A stretch of DNA of 64,000 bases from Xylaria sp. FL1777 (GCA_022578965.1 MU400668.1:1-64000); one strand, 5' to 3'. Counted from the stretch's first letter, positions 14,851-27,216 are shown. Numbers and translations are program-made. Notes: generated by a model from the sequence alone, not told the origin.

Positions 14851-17164
14851 TATAATTAGTTTTTTCTTATTAATTTCTGCATTTGCACGTAATTATAATA
14901 GCTTAAAACCAGAAAACCATTATTTGTATAAACCTAGCGTTATTTAATAACTAAATTAATGCATTTATTAAAAAAGGCGTTTTTAAGCTAACTTTTAACT
15001 ACAGAAATAATCTATAATATACTGTTTTTAAGCATTAAGCTTTTATTTTAGTAGCTTGTAAAGCTAAAGCTTATAACTAATACAAAAAAATCTTAAAAGC
15101 AACTAAGAATTTTAAAAGCTTTGCTTTTAACGCAAAAACAAAAAAACAAAATTATTAAACTAATTATATTACTAAAACTAATAATGCTAAGCTTGTTTGT
15201 TTAGCTATTATGCTATAATAGTACTAGTAATAAGTATTAAAATAATACTTAATATAAATAAAACTGTTTTTTAAAGTAGTTATTTAATATTTAGTTATAA
15301 TTGCGCTAAATAAGCAGCTATTTAAATTTAAGCTATATATTATTATTAAAAAGCGTTTTAAAAAAATTACTAAGTAGCATGCTTATAACAACTATAAATA
15401 TATTTTATAGTGCAAAAACTTATTAACTTTCGAACAAATTAAAGCTTTATGCATTTTTAAAAGCGCTATTTAAAGTTTTAATACTTTTTTTAACGTTATT
15501 AAAGCTTTTTTTATGCAAACTAGCTTTATATTTTTAGTAATAACAACAAAAAATATTAAAGTACTTAATTATTAGTACTAATAGTATTATAAAAACTTAA
15601 AGCATATTAAAATTAAAAACGTTCTTAAAATTAAAGCTTAAATAATTTCTTTTAATAAAAACAATAAAAATTATAATTAAAAGAAATCTAATAAAAATAA
15701 TATTGTTAATTTTATAAGTAGTGCTAATATAACGCATACTTATAATTTTAATTAATTGTAAACTTTATAAACTTTTTAAAATGCTTTTATTAAAGCATTA
15801 TTAAAGCTAATTATTTTATTTAAACAAAAATAAACCGCTAAAAATGTCTTTTTACAAATTAAAAATATTATTAGCTTTATAAAAGCAAACTTTAATATAA
15901 GCTATAAATTAATTATATATATAATATAAAGCTAAATGTACTAAAAATTAGCTTATTAACTTAAAACTAGCAAAATTAATTTAGTTTTAGCAACTTTTAC
16001 TTTATATTAAATAATGTACGCTAAACGTAAAGTTGTTTTTTTTAAAACAGTTTATATTAGCTATATAAAGCAACAAGCTTTATATAAAAATATTACTAAT
16101 AATAAAAAAATAAATGCTATACTAATAACTAAAGTTAATTAAAAGCTTTTAGTTAATATTACTGCTGCAAACTTTGCAAATAGTTTTGCTACTATTTAAA
16201 GCTTAATAATAATTAATAAAGTTAAACTAACTAACCTTAGAAAAAATTTAAACAACAAGGTTTATTATGTAGTTTAAAAAGCATTAAATAGTAATATTAT
16301 TAATAAAAAAATACATAACGCGCTTTATAAAAAAAAACAAAGTTTTATTATAATAACTATTAAAACTTTATTATTTTAAAAAGATTTAACTATAATTTTT
16401 AATACTTTTGTTACTTTACGTAAGCATAAGCGCTATGTTTTTAATAGTATAATTTTTCTTGCTAGCTTACGTTATTAAAGCAGTTTTAACAATATTTTGC
16501 TAATAAGCACTAAACGCATATAAATTAAAACGTTTTTTTAGTAATTAACTATTATAATACTTTAATGTAACTTATTTACTTTAAAGAACATGTTTTTTAA
16601 AACGTTACCTTGTTTTTAATATATTTTTATTAACGTTTTTAAGCAACTTAATTAAAACATTAAAACTTTGCAAAAGTATTAAGTTTTCTTAAAAAGATTA
16701 TTATTTATTAAAACGTTAATATAAGCTTTAAAACAACTACTATATAAATTAGTAAGCCTTATAAGCTAGTAAGAGTTTTATATATAAAATAGGTTATTTT
16801 TTAAAACAATACTTTATTATTAATGTTTTTTTAAAGGTGGATTTTAAAAAAAAGCTTTTTATAAAAAGCTTTTTAAAAATAACATTTAATAAAATTGTTT
16901 ATGTAATAATATTTTAGCAAAATTGTTTTAGTAAAAATAATATTTTAGCGAAGTTATTCTAGTAGAATTATTTTAATAAAATTAGTTTAATAAAATTATT
17001 TTAGTAGAAGTCCTAGCAAAATTATTAGTAAAATAATATTATAAAATTATAACGTTATATTATATGATTTTTTCTTAAAAAAAACACTATTGTTTACTAA
17101 AACGTTAATATAAGCGCTAAAATAGTACTAACAAAAACGTTAGTTTTTGTTAAAAAGAAGTAAA

Positions 17165-17351
17165 TAAAAGGCTTCCTATGGAAGTTTTCTGTAAAAAGGC
17201 TTCTTTAAAACATTTTTTTAAAGATGCTTTTCTTAAAACGCCTTCGCTAAAAAAGTAGCTAGCTTAGTATAATTATAGTTTAACAAACTTTATTTTAAAG
17301 ACTTAGTTTAACAAAATAACAACTTTTAAACTTCATTAAGCTAGCTTACTA
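17165..17351 (+). repeat. Right (3') LTR of dead retrotransposon
   Basis: Gapless match to 7,431-7,617. It starts TAAAAGGCTT where the left copy has TGGAAGGCTT, which is a G-to-A change at the LTR end, and it ends CTTACTA. It is followed directly by ATATT, the same 5 bp that precede the left LTR. Confidence 0.85.
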
Positions 17352-17356
17352 ATATT

Positions 17357-19840
17357 GCTTTTTTTAGTTAATGTTTTTTTAAAGTTTGTTTTAAAATTTT
17401 ATTTTATATAAAAAAAAATAACCTTTATAAAAAGTTTATTTTTTAAAAACTTAAAAAAAAGCAAAAAAGTAGTATTAAAAAAGCATTTTAGCTATATATT
17501 TTTTAAAAATAGTAAAACTTATTAAAACTTATTTTTAAACTTAGTTTAATAAATATAAAAAAAAGTAATATATTTAATATATAAAAAATATTATAATAAA
17601 AAAGCATTAAAATATTAGTAGTTTATATTATATGTAATTTTAATAAAAGTTTTTTATATTTTTAACTTATTGCTTAATGAAAAAGCGCTTAATTTTTAAA
17701 GAAAAGCTTTTATAATATATTTTATTATATAAAACTGCTTAATAAACATAAATAAAACGCTATTTTATATATTTAAACTAAAAAATAAATATTTAAAGGC
17801 ATTTTTATAAGCTATAAGCTAAATATTAAAATTTATAGCTATAAAAAGTTTTATAATATTAATATAATATTTATTTAAGATTAAAAAACATTATAATAAT
17901 AATAACTTTTGTTTTAATAAGTTTAACGTTAAGTTTATAAAATTTTTAATAATTTTAGTAATAAAGCTAAAACTATATAAAAAATAAAAACTTATAATAT
18001 AAAAACTAAATATTTAATAGTTATTATTTATAGAATTTTTAAAAAAAACTATTATTATAAAAAGCTTTAAATAATTATTAAAAAAATAATAACTTAAAAT
18101 ATTTTAATAAGCTAAAGCTTTATAATAAATAAAAACTAGCTTATTATTTTTTATTAAATAAAGTTTTAAAAATAATATATAAAAATAATAAACAATAATA
18201 ACTAAAGATTTTTTTTTAAAGCAATAAATAATTATTAAAAGAATTTATTAATATAAATAAAAATATTTAAATTATTAAAAAAAGCTTATTATTTATAGCT
18301 ACTATAAGAACTTTTATAAAGTAAATATAATGAAATAAAAAATTAAAGCTGTTTATATTACAAATATTTTTATAAAACTAAACGCTAAAAAATAATTAAA
18401 TAAACATAAAATAAAAGCTTTATTAAATATATTACTTTAGCTATATATAAATAAAACAGCTAAAGCTTTAAAAATAAATATTAAACTTAAGTATAGTTAA
18501 TTTATAAAAAATCTTTTTATAAACTAATAAAACATAAAATAAGCTATAATAATTATTAAAACTTTTTAAATAAAATATTTTATAATAAAGTATTACTTAA
18601 ATAATTACTAAATTATTATTTTTATTAATACTGTTTTAAAAGTAGTATATATTTTAAACTTTAAGCATACTATTAATAAAAATAACAAACAAATTTTTTA
18701 AAAATTATAAAAATATTAAATAATAAAGCACTTTAATATAAAAGTTATATTAAGCTATTTTATACTTTTTTGTTTTTACTAATATAATAACTATATATAT
18801 AAATTTATTAAAGCTTTATATTTATATTATATATTTTATAACTTAATAAGCTAATATTTAAAAAAAAAAGTTAATAATTAAACAAGTTATAAATAGCTTA
18901 TTTATTTTTAAAAAAAAAAATTTAAAAAGTATTTTAACTTTAAGTTATAAAAAGATTTATATTTATTGCTTATAATAAGCATTAAGCTTTATAAACTTTT
19001 ATAAGTACTAAAAGCAATACTTTTTAAATTTAATAAGCTAGCTTTTTTATTATTAAGCATTAAAAATATATAAAGCAAAAAAAAAACGCTAAAAAAAAAG
19101 CTAAAAGTTAATTGTTTTATTTTTTTAGTGCTTTTTATTTTAAAATGCAAAAAAAGTTCTTAATAAAAAAAACTAACAATTATATTAAAAAAGTTTTATT
19201 ATAAGTAATATAAAAACGTTTTAATAATACAAAGTTATTTTACTATAAATATTTTTATAAATATTTTTTTTTTTTAAGTATAATAAACTAAGTATAAAAT
19301 TTAGCTAAGCTTAATAGTTTAAAAAAAAAAAATATAAACTTTTTATAAGCATTTATATAAAAAAAACGCTAAATATTTTTAAAAGCTTTTATTTATATAT
19401 TTAAATATATAAAAAAGCTAAAACTAGTTTTAATAAAGCTATAATGCTTTTATAAATATTAAAGCTTAAACTACTTTTAAATATAGCAAAAAAAATAAAA
19501 AAAAACTTATAAAACTAAATAAACAAAAAAAAATAATATTAACTTTGTTTAAAAAACGCTAATAAAAATAAAAAACTTTATAATTATAAATATTAAAATA
19601 AACTAAAAGCAGCTATATTTTAATAAAAGAAAATTAAAGTAAAATAAAATAATTAAATAAGCTAACTAGCTAATTAAAGTAAGTTTAAGCTAAATTATAT
19701 AATAAAAATAAAAATATAAATATTATATTAAACTTTAAAGTATAAATTTAACTAATATATATATTATAATAGAAATTAACTATAGTTGCTTTATTTATAT
19801 TGTTAAATAGCCCTTTAATTAATTGTTTTATTTCTTAATT
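17357..19840. other. AT-rich sequence beyond the LTR element, no gene seen
   Basis: Same RIP-like composition as the left arm. Frames are short and low in complexity. I could not recognise a coding remnant or a terminal repeat here. Confidence 0.8.
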
Positions 19841-20340
19841 CATATATGGCTTAATTGCTTAGATGCGTAAGTTATAACTTATCTCCTTGCAATTAGAGTG
19901 GTATAGTAAATCTATCGCAATCGCACTGCTCCATTTCAATGGGCAATTAGGGAGATTAAGCAGAGTCTTAGCAGCGCAGTCTCTGTTCGAGAAAAATTAT
20001 AAACGAGCCTCCTTCGAGTTAGAGAGAAATCAGCCAGCGGGAAAGGAGGATAAAGAAGAAATATCTATGGTAGAAACTCGTGGGGCGTCGCAAGTGCTTA
20101 CTTAGACTACGTAGTATGTAATTCGTCGCAAGATTCTGCAACGCATCACATCCTTCGAACGAGTATTTTTAGCTGAGGAGCTACACACGATCGCACAACT
20201 TTAGGTCTGCCTTAGGCCTTCGGGCTTGTAAACACAGGTTTATATAGCTTGTTTGTTTAAATAGTTTTAGTGCATATAAGATGAGATGTACATCATTTAA
20301 TTTATGTAATAATAACAAATTCCATTTAAAAAAAAAAGAT
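19841..20340 (+). other. Isochore edge with an unmutated gene-like fragment
   Basis: From about 19,860 the sequence suddenly has balanced base composition. A 72-residue open frame (19,887-20,105, no ATG at its start) has protein-like composition, with RLSRVLAAQSLFEKNYKRAS in the middle and MVETRGASQVLT at the end. I do not recognise the family. An internal ATG at 20,068 starts MVETRG, which recalls the start of some gag proteins, but this is only a resemblance. It is most likely a fragment of a mobile element that escaped mutation, or the edge of a gene destroyed by the AT-rich block. Confidence 0.35.
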
Positions 20341-20363
20341 TATAAGCGTAATAAGCTTATACT

Positions 20364-23300
20364 TCAAGGAATATTATCCCAGTGATTCATTAGCCTACCT
20401 AGCATCATTTGCACGTACTCAACTTCTGTAACGTCCGGCACGTTTCTAAGCGTCCCGGAAATTTTCTTTGTTTCATCGGTTAGATAGACTAGTGCTCCGT
20501 TCCGGGTCGTCGGCTTCCCATGACCGTACTTACTTTCAAACCACTCCAACAGCTTGATTGGGGGGTTCTTGGTTGGATCTCGGTCTGAGTTTCTCAGTCT
20601 CTCCATCCACTGGTCTGTGGGAATATTCTCGAACCTGAGACCAGCTTTGGCTAACGAAGGAAGCATATCCCGCGTCCAGTGAAAGCGCTGTGGGTTGAGA
20701 ACATGATACACCACGCCCAAGTCCGTGCCGTGATTGATCGGTTTGCCGTCTCCGGCGACGCCGGCAAGCTCAACAATGGCAGCAGCAGCGCAGTCTACCG
20801 GCAGCCACGTCATCTCCTGAGAAATGCATTTAGTACTTCGCAGACTAGGTCAGGGATCCGCCCACTTACTTCGTCCAGCATGGGTAGGGCACCTAGCGTG
20901 ACTGCCGTCTGGATCATCATGGGCATGCCCTCGGTCGGGTTCCATTCACCAACAACGGTATCACCTATCAGCTGCCCTATGCGCAGCACTTGTGCGGGTG
21001 CGCGGGCGTTTTGCATCGCTTTGAAAGTGATGTGTTCAGCCACATACTTTGATCGAGCGTAACCCGTGTTTTGGGCATGTGCAGGATTCGTGACGGGGCC
21101 CTCAACTACGGTGCCAGGGCGGGGGGTCCCGCCAGCCGCCGAGACGGAAGAGCAGAAGAAAAAGCGGGCTGGATCGGGCGTCTGCACCCGGAGACATTGT
21201 TGGATAAGGTTGTGGACCGCTCTAATGTGCTGGTTCTCGAAGCTCTTGACAGGGATGTTGAAGTTAACGGCCCAGGCGCTGTGGATTACCAGCGTGAGAA
21301 TGCGCGTTAGTGCCGCGAGGCGCGACGGACTCAGCCCGAAGTCGGGACGACTGAGATCACAGGCTAACGGAACCACCTTGCTGCTTTCCCCAGGTGAGAG
21401 CCCAATGCCGCGGGCCTTGAGGGAGCTGAACACGCGATCCGCGGCCTCGGTGTCTGAGGGGGCGCGCACCATGGCCCACACAGACGACACATTGGCTCGC
21501 GATACCAATTGTGCGAGCAGGTGTGCACCCAGGCCACCGGTGACACCCGTCACTAGCTACGAGGAGTCAGATATGTCAGCATTGGGAGGATATGGGTAGA
21601 TGTGGGAATGGGCTCCTTACAACGACATCTTTGTCCGGGCGTGGGGCGTCTCCGCCGACGTGCGGCTTGAATGAGGAGTACGCGTCTACCAGTTCCTGCA
21701 TCTCGGCAAATTCGTCGGTTGCGGATTCTTCTCCAGATCTCAGCCTCTCGAGGTGGCGGGCAAGCGCTCGGACGTTTCCTGTGTCGTAAAGGACGTTCTG
21801 GCTAAGCCCAGACCCGTTCCCCCCCAAATCGAGCTCCCTCTTGATTAGATTCCACATCTGGATGCATTGCAGGCTGTCTAAGCCCGAGGCAAAAAATTCG
21901 TCCTCTACCAACAGCTGGATGCCGAGCAGATCCTTCAGTCTGTGTAGCAGAAAGTCTTCCAACTCCTGCCCCGAGAAGGATAGGGTACCTTCCTTCTCAT
22001 TCTCAAACTTCTCGTACGCCGATTCAATTTGCCGCTCGAACTGTCTGTACGTGGGAACACGAATAAAGGTTCCCTTGTCCGTGCAGGGAAAGGTAGTGTC
22101 GGCCGGCAGCACCACGACCAGCTCCTTGGGAATGCGAGAGAAAGTCTCAGCGCGGCAGTTTGCCGCCTCCACGGCCGGCCAGACAGCCTCGAGGAACTCC
22201 TTCTCTGGCATATGAGCTGCTGCATTGGCCCGGAAGATCAGCATGCCGGGGTAGCTTTTGCCCTCGCCAAACACGACGGCCTCCCTCACGAGCTCTTCCT
22301 GGCGGACGCGGCCCTCTATGGAGACTGGCAAAACCTTCTCGCCATTGATGAGTGTGAAGCGGTCGTCCAGCCTGCAGACGTACTTCCATAGGCCTAACTC
22401 GGTTGCGTGACGCGCGAAGAGATCCCTGGTCCGGAAGGATCCCGGCGGGTCGTCCGAATTGACCGTGCTCTTCGATTTTAGGCCGTCGAGTGCAACGCAC
22501 TCGTATAGCCCGGGGGCGACCTCGTCCATCAAGACGAACGGTCGCGCGGGCGGCAGAAGGCGCAAGTAGTTCCAGTACGGGTCACCAGGTGGTCGAGCCG
22601 AGTTCATCAGCCTGCCTGTCTCGGTGCTGCCCTGGACGTCAGCGTTCGCTCGCTCAGTATATACGCCAGCCAGGGGGCGATAGACTTACGCTCCATAGTT
22701 TGCAACCAGGTTTACGCCGCGACTTACGAGCAGGTCTCCAAGGTCGTCAGGGCAGCTGCTCCCAGCAAAGAGGACCACCTTCACCTTTCCCAGAGCTCGT
22801 ATCCCTGCTTCTGACTCAGCCAGAAGTTTGACAACGTACGGTACACAATGGAAGAGCTCCGGTTTCACGTGCTCCAACATCTCCAGCAGATTCTGCCTGG
22901 TCGACGGAAGCGAGTAGTTGGCGAGGTATATGGTTTTCTTAGAGTAAATAGACCGAAACACCTCGTAGAAACCATGGCTATGGAAGAGGGGTGACGTGAG
23001 CAAGGACCGCATGTTCATGTTAACAGCAAAAGCACCAATGCAGCTTCTGTGAGACAACCATATGGGTTTCGGCAACCCGGTAGACCCCGAGGAATGGAGA
23101 ATGACGGCCACCTTCTTACTCTCATATTCGGCGTCGCAGAAGCGCACAAACGCAGGTGCATCTCTGTGATAGTAGTCTAAGTGGGAGAGAATCGGGACTA
23201 GAGCGGGCTGTCTCTCCCTCGAGACTTCGGACAAGGTGGCATGGAAGTCCGGTGTGGTGAGAATGATGCGGCACCGTGTCAGCCCGATTAGGCGATCGAG

Positions 23301-23768
23301 AGCCGGGCTTCTAAGCCTGGTCGAGATCAGAAAAACGGTATACCCCAGCCGGCTCAGGGCGATGATCGTGATGATCACATGCAAGCCCGACTGGGATAGA
23401 ATTCCGACTACGGGGGGTTCCTTAAGAGACGGATCCTGGAGTAGGGGGCAGCGTACTATCAGTAAAACATGTCATGTGCGGGTATAGCCTCGCGGGTGTT
23501 TGGTAAGGCTTACGACAGGCGGCAGACCCAACTGCTGTAGCTTATCCGCTGCAGCGTCGGCATATCGATCTATGGAGCGGGCACTGTGTTCCTCAAAGTC
23601 GAGCAATGAATGGTTTGGATACCCAATCAAGGGTGAGTCTCCCATCTCAGACGCACGACTCCGAATCAGCTCGTCAAGCGTGAGGATGGGTCGGCTTGTG
23701 TCCACCAATGGCTGGAGGACATCCGTGGAGGCAAATCCCGGGGGGGCTATGGAAAGCGTTGTAGGCAT
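20364..23768 (-). CDS. NRPS-like adenylation-thiolation-reductase (carboxylic acid reductase)
   Basis: A-T-R enzyme that adenylates a carboxylic acid, loads it on a phosphopantetheine arm and releases it by NADPH reduction. Exons: 23768-23514, 23435-22690, 22626-21621, 21556-20870, 20816-20364. All junctions keep frame and give 1,048 aa, normal for the family. The adenylation core HSSGSTGLPKP lies near residue 199, and NYGATETG (near 331) is rebuilt exactly across intron 2. The carrier serine is in FASGLDSLQ (near 585). The reductase starts at LVTGVTGGLGAHL (near 670), rebuilt across intron 3, and has the catalytic pair in YARSK (near 835). The 53-bp intron 4 joins LDE to EMTWLPVD. The start is the ATG at 23,768, with A at -3; a longer frame to 23,795 begins with TTG. 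It is divergent from the MFS gene and abuts the AT-rich block. The substrate cannot be read from the sequence. Confidence 0.92.
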
Positions 23769-24502
23769 GATGACTCCTTGGCTCCCGTCAATCAAAGAGG
23801 GTGCGGTCCAACATCTGGTTGTAGGTGAACAATATATGCACCTCGTCTCATCATTCGTGGGGTAACAACGCGTGCTGTGTTAAACATTAGCCCAGAAGCC
23901 TCCTCATCATCATCCCGAATGAGGACGGAAATAAGCTAGGCAAAGATTCGTCGCCAATTTTCCCCGCATGGAGATGCTATTTACCATCAACCAGAGTCGC
24001 TGGCAGACTTGCCCAGCTCCTGGCATCCACAATCCCCAATCTAATGTGGATGGTGAGCAACAAATCGATCATAACAACACACACAGAAACTAGCAACCCC
24101 TCATTCTGCCCTTTGATAAGGCCTTTGATAACACCCTAGACAGTCGGATGCAACTCTATCTAGGGCGCTAGGGGAAAACCAATTTGAATAAACTGAGGGA
24201 ATAGTTAAGGTTATTAGTTAACATGCGCTACAGGTTATCCGGCTTCGGCAGGGCAGTCGGCAATCAATGTCGACATCAATTTGCTTCTTACCCTTCGTAT
24301 ACTGAGGAGGGGTCTCCAGCTGCCCCGACACGCCGAAAGGCTCGCTTCCTACCCCCGTCGGCTAACGTATGCTGCAGTTTTCTTGATCATTCTATAAAGA
24401 CCTGGTCGACTTCTTGTTACTACGCTACTCTCCTACACCCTGGCGGTGCTCATCATACCGACCCAACACAGCCTCCTTTATCATCAAGCACAAGGTAGTA
24501 GA
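23769..24502. promoter_or_regulatory. Shared divergent promoter region with paired GATA sites
   Basis: A 734-bp spacer separates the start codons of the NRPS-like gene (minus) and the MFS transporter (plus), so one region probably drives both. Within it CTTTGATAAGGC and CTTTGATAACAC form a tandem pair (24,111-24,132), with two GATAA cores 12 bp apart in the same orientation. GATA factors such as AreA or SreA-type proteins bind such cores. Whether they act here is inference. Confidence 0.5.
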
Positions 24503-26250
24503 ATGGCTCTCTCCCAACCGCTGCCAGTTATCGAATCCGCGAAGGAACGAACAGTTCTTGAGCACTATGACTATACCAAAGGTGACACTGAGAAGAACAT
24601 CGAACAGCCAGACAGGTTTGGTTCATACGTTAAAGTTGATCCGAAGGAAATAGCCCTGGTGAAAAAGCTGGACCTGTACATGATGGTAACCCATCACGAC
24701 TTATCTTAGATGATAGAAGATGACTAACATGAATAGCCCGCACTCTGGCTCATGTATTTCCTCAACTTTCTTGACCGCAATGCGATTGTCAACGGTAAGC
24801 TAAACCACATCGACGAAGATCTTGGGTTGGTTGGCTCAGAGTACAACACCTGTGTGAGCATATTCTTCGTGGGGTAAGGCTTGTCGGCTTTGCACAGGGT
24901 TCCTAGTTTCGTGGTCTTATGCTAATAATGACATTTCCCCGTAGCTATATCACCGGCCAAGTTCCGTCAAACATGCTTGTCACTCGGTTTAAGCCGTCTT
25001 GGTATCTGTCGGGGTGGATGCTGGCCTGGGCCATTGTTTCCACCCTCAACTGTCTTGTAAAGGACTATCACGGCCTCTTAGCCGTTCGGTAGGTGTTTCG
25101 ATATCAATAATAAACAAAATTGCCTCCCTCGAGTTACTGTAGAAAATCTCTAAAAATGGTCACCGAGGGGATGACGACTGACGGTTTTTAGACTAGTGCT
25201 AGGGTTCACTGAAGCCCCTTTCTATCCAGGTGCTATTTACCTTGTCAGTCTTTTCTACACTCGCAAGGAGACAGCTACTCGGCTTGCCCTCTTCTACACT
25301 GGAAACCTTCTAGCCAGCACCTTCTCTGGGTTGATTGCAGCTGGCGTATTCAGCGGCCTCGACGGAGCGCACGGTCTAGCCGGTTGGCGTTGGCTTTTCC
25401 TGATCCAAGGCGTAGTTACTAGTAAGTTTCGTGTTTCGCGATCATCGGCGTCACGGTATTGCTGACTACGTCGCTAGTCGGGGTTGCTATCACAGGTTTC
25501 TTCATCCTTCCGGACACGCCTCTCAAGACCCGTTGGCTTACTGAGGAGGAACGCCAGCTGGCCCACGATCGCATTGCGCGAGACACGACCGAGAAGCGCA
25601 GTACACCAGTAAGTACCTGGTCTGGTCTATGGGATGCCGCACGAGATTACCGAACCTGGGTCTTCACCCTCCTGACAAATCTGCACCTATCCGCCAACGG
25701 CTTCAAGAACTATTTACCCACGGCTGTCGCGTCGCTAGGCTTCAGCAGCACTATATCACTCGTACTGACGAGTCCGCCCTACCTGGTGGCCACGTTTGCG
25801 TCTGTGGCAGTGTCCTGGTCGTCCGGTCGCATGAACGAACGGACATGGCACATCACTGCCTCGAAGGCAATAGCCATCGTAGGTTTTACAGTGGCAACGG
25901 CCACATACAATATCGGAGCGCGTTATTTTGCAATCATACTGTTCGTCGGAGCTACCTACGGCGTCAACAATATCAACCTTGCATGGACCGCTGCCACGGT
26001 CGGACAGACAGACGAAAAGAAGGCAGCCGCCCTTGCTATCGTCAATACGTTGGGCAACCTATCTTTTGTCTACACCCCCTATCTATGGTCTGACGATACT
26101 GGTCCACTTTTTCGTCCCGCTTGCTTGGCTAGCATCGGATTTTCCTTTGGCGTCATCGTCACGGCATGGATTATGAGATGGATCTTGATCCGGACCAACA
26201 GGAAAATCAGAGCACAGGATAGCGAGGCTATTAATTTCTACGTGTACTAA
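24503..26250 (+). CDS. MFS transporter, Dal5/Vht1-type anion:cation symporter family
   Basis: Twelve-helix permease of the plasma membrane. Exons: 24503-24685, 24737-24873, 24945-25088, 25192-25421, 25478-26250, giving 488 aa. Each junction is in phase; intron 4 joins GVVT to IGVAITGFF. The signature after helix 1 is FLNFLDRNAIVNGKL (near residue 68-82), matching the FLDRxNIGNAKL pattern of this family. Further family features are GFTEAPFYPGAIYL, the GWRWLFLIQG segment before helix 6, and LPDTPLKTRWLTEEER in the central loop. The family includes transporters for allantoate (Dal5), nicotinate (Tna1), pantothenate (Fen2) and biotin (Vht1). The substrate cannot be told from sequence alone. The bioB gene lies 2 kb downstream, so biotin or a precursor is an attractive guess. 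An NRPS-like product is the alternative. Confidence 0.9.
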
Positions 26251-27216
26251 AGCTATTGCAGGTTTGTTGCTTAGCTACGATCGAAGTATCAGCATATGGT
26301 AGAGACGTCAAAAGTCTCTTGCACCTCTTCTACTTACCCACACAGCAAGCTCCTCTCGTGAGGAGAAGAATTTTCTTTTTATATTTATAGCAAGCCTAGA
26401 TTACGACACTGATATATGAGAATGATGGACAGCTCGAGAGGCGTCATTGACCTAGCTTCCTCGCCATGTTAATCCTTACAAGAGCATCACTTCAATATGG
26501 ACGTGATGGAGGGTATTATGTTGGTTCAAGTGGTATTGACGGTAAGTGATGGTCGCTAGTTCGCTAAATCTTTAGTTTTAGCGACCTCGAGCTACAGCAA
26601 GGTAAAGTTAGGGAGCTAGGGGTATAAGAATAGCCCAAGGGCACATGTTAAGTATGTCATCACCACTCGGCGAAAGACAAGCTTCGTTTACCACTCTCTA
26701 TTTTAAAATGATTCCTCCTGTGGGGATATGTAGCGCCTTTTCGCAAACAAAACGGATCACAGCAACATGTCTTTGAGAGGTCTTAGTGACCGCGAATGCG
26801 ATGTCGGCAAGGAGAGAGGCGACAATGGTGTGCGCGCAGAACATAATCGAGCAGAAAGTACAGATGTATCTGCCGAAAGTCATCATCACAATACTGGACA
26901 GATGACAACCAATTGCGTAGCCAGAATCAATCATATTCATTATTATAAATTACGAGCAACCCTCTATCATGTTTATTTAGATATTATTTGATAAAGCACA
27001 TGTGCTCAATAATGTTATTGAGGGAGGCGCTAGCATTAAGTCAGGTTGCTAATTATGCTATCTTCAATAGCGGTGTAGTCTTGTAACCCCACCAATCACC
27101 ACCTCTTGAACATCAACGTGAAACTCGTTGATACCCACAACAGCGTTATCACTACCACCCCCAAAGGATGCTAGAGTTGGGGACGGTTCAGTTTCACGGA
27201 TATCTGAGAAGGGTGT
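26251..27216. other. Intergenic region, no gene seen
   Basis: Small frames only. The largest, 26,698-26,940 on the minus strand (80 aa, hydrophobic middle), has no recognisable motif, no neighbouring exon that extends it and no support. I see no terminal repeats here. Confidence 0.6.

Larger units (their letters stand above)
7431..17351 (+). mobile_element. RIP-mutated LTR retrotransposon, full length with target duplication
   Basis: Two 187-bp direct repeats (7,431-7,617 and 17,165-17,351) are colinear without gaps and bound this 9.9-kb block. The 5-bp sequence ATATT occurs just before the left copy (7,426-7,430) and just after the right copy (17,352-17,356), as expected for an integrase target duplication. 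Just inside the left LTR, TAATAGC at 7,620-7,626 resembles the initiator-Met primer binding core TGGTAGC after G-to-A change. A purine run, AAAAAGAAG (17,152-17,160), lies just inside the right LTR as a possible polypurine tract, which suggests plus orientation. No gag or pol frame survives. The length is large for a fungal Ty1 or Ty3 element, so a nested insertion is possible. Confidence 0.82.
1..19840. other. AT-rich, RIP-like isochore without credible genes
   Basis: Nearly 20 kb made almost wholly of A and T, dominated by TA, AA and TT steps, with few C or G and stop codons in all six frames. This is the pattern left by repeat-induced point mutation, which turns CpA into TpA in duplicated DNA of filamentous ascomycetes. 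The few long open frames here (for example 2,121-2,387 and 9,588-9,884 on the minus strand, 11,820-12,026 on the plus strand) translate to Phe/Leu/Ile/Tyr/Lys low-complexity strings and are not genes. Recognisable content: a mutated LTR retrotransposon and three tandem repeats, listed separately. I see nothing else that I can name. The composition changes abruptly near 19,840. Confidence 0.93.

Noticed and set aside
20810..20869. Reading the reductase as ending at 20,810 with a separate downstream gene
   Set aside because: A 53-bp intron with GTAAGT donor and CTCAG acceptor joins LDE to EMTWLPVD, the expected continuation, so it is one gene.
20679..22831. Several plus-strand frames of 60-177 residues opposite the NRPS-like gene
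   Set aside because: They are antisense shadows of well supported exons whose motifs and splice sites fit together on the minus strand.
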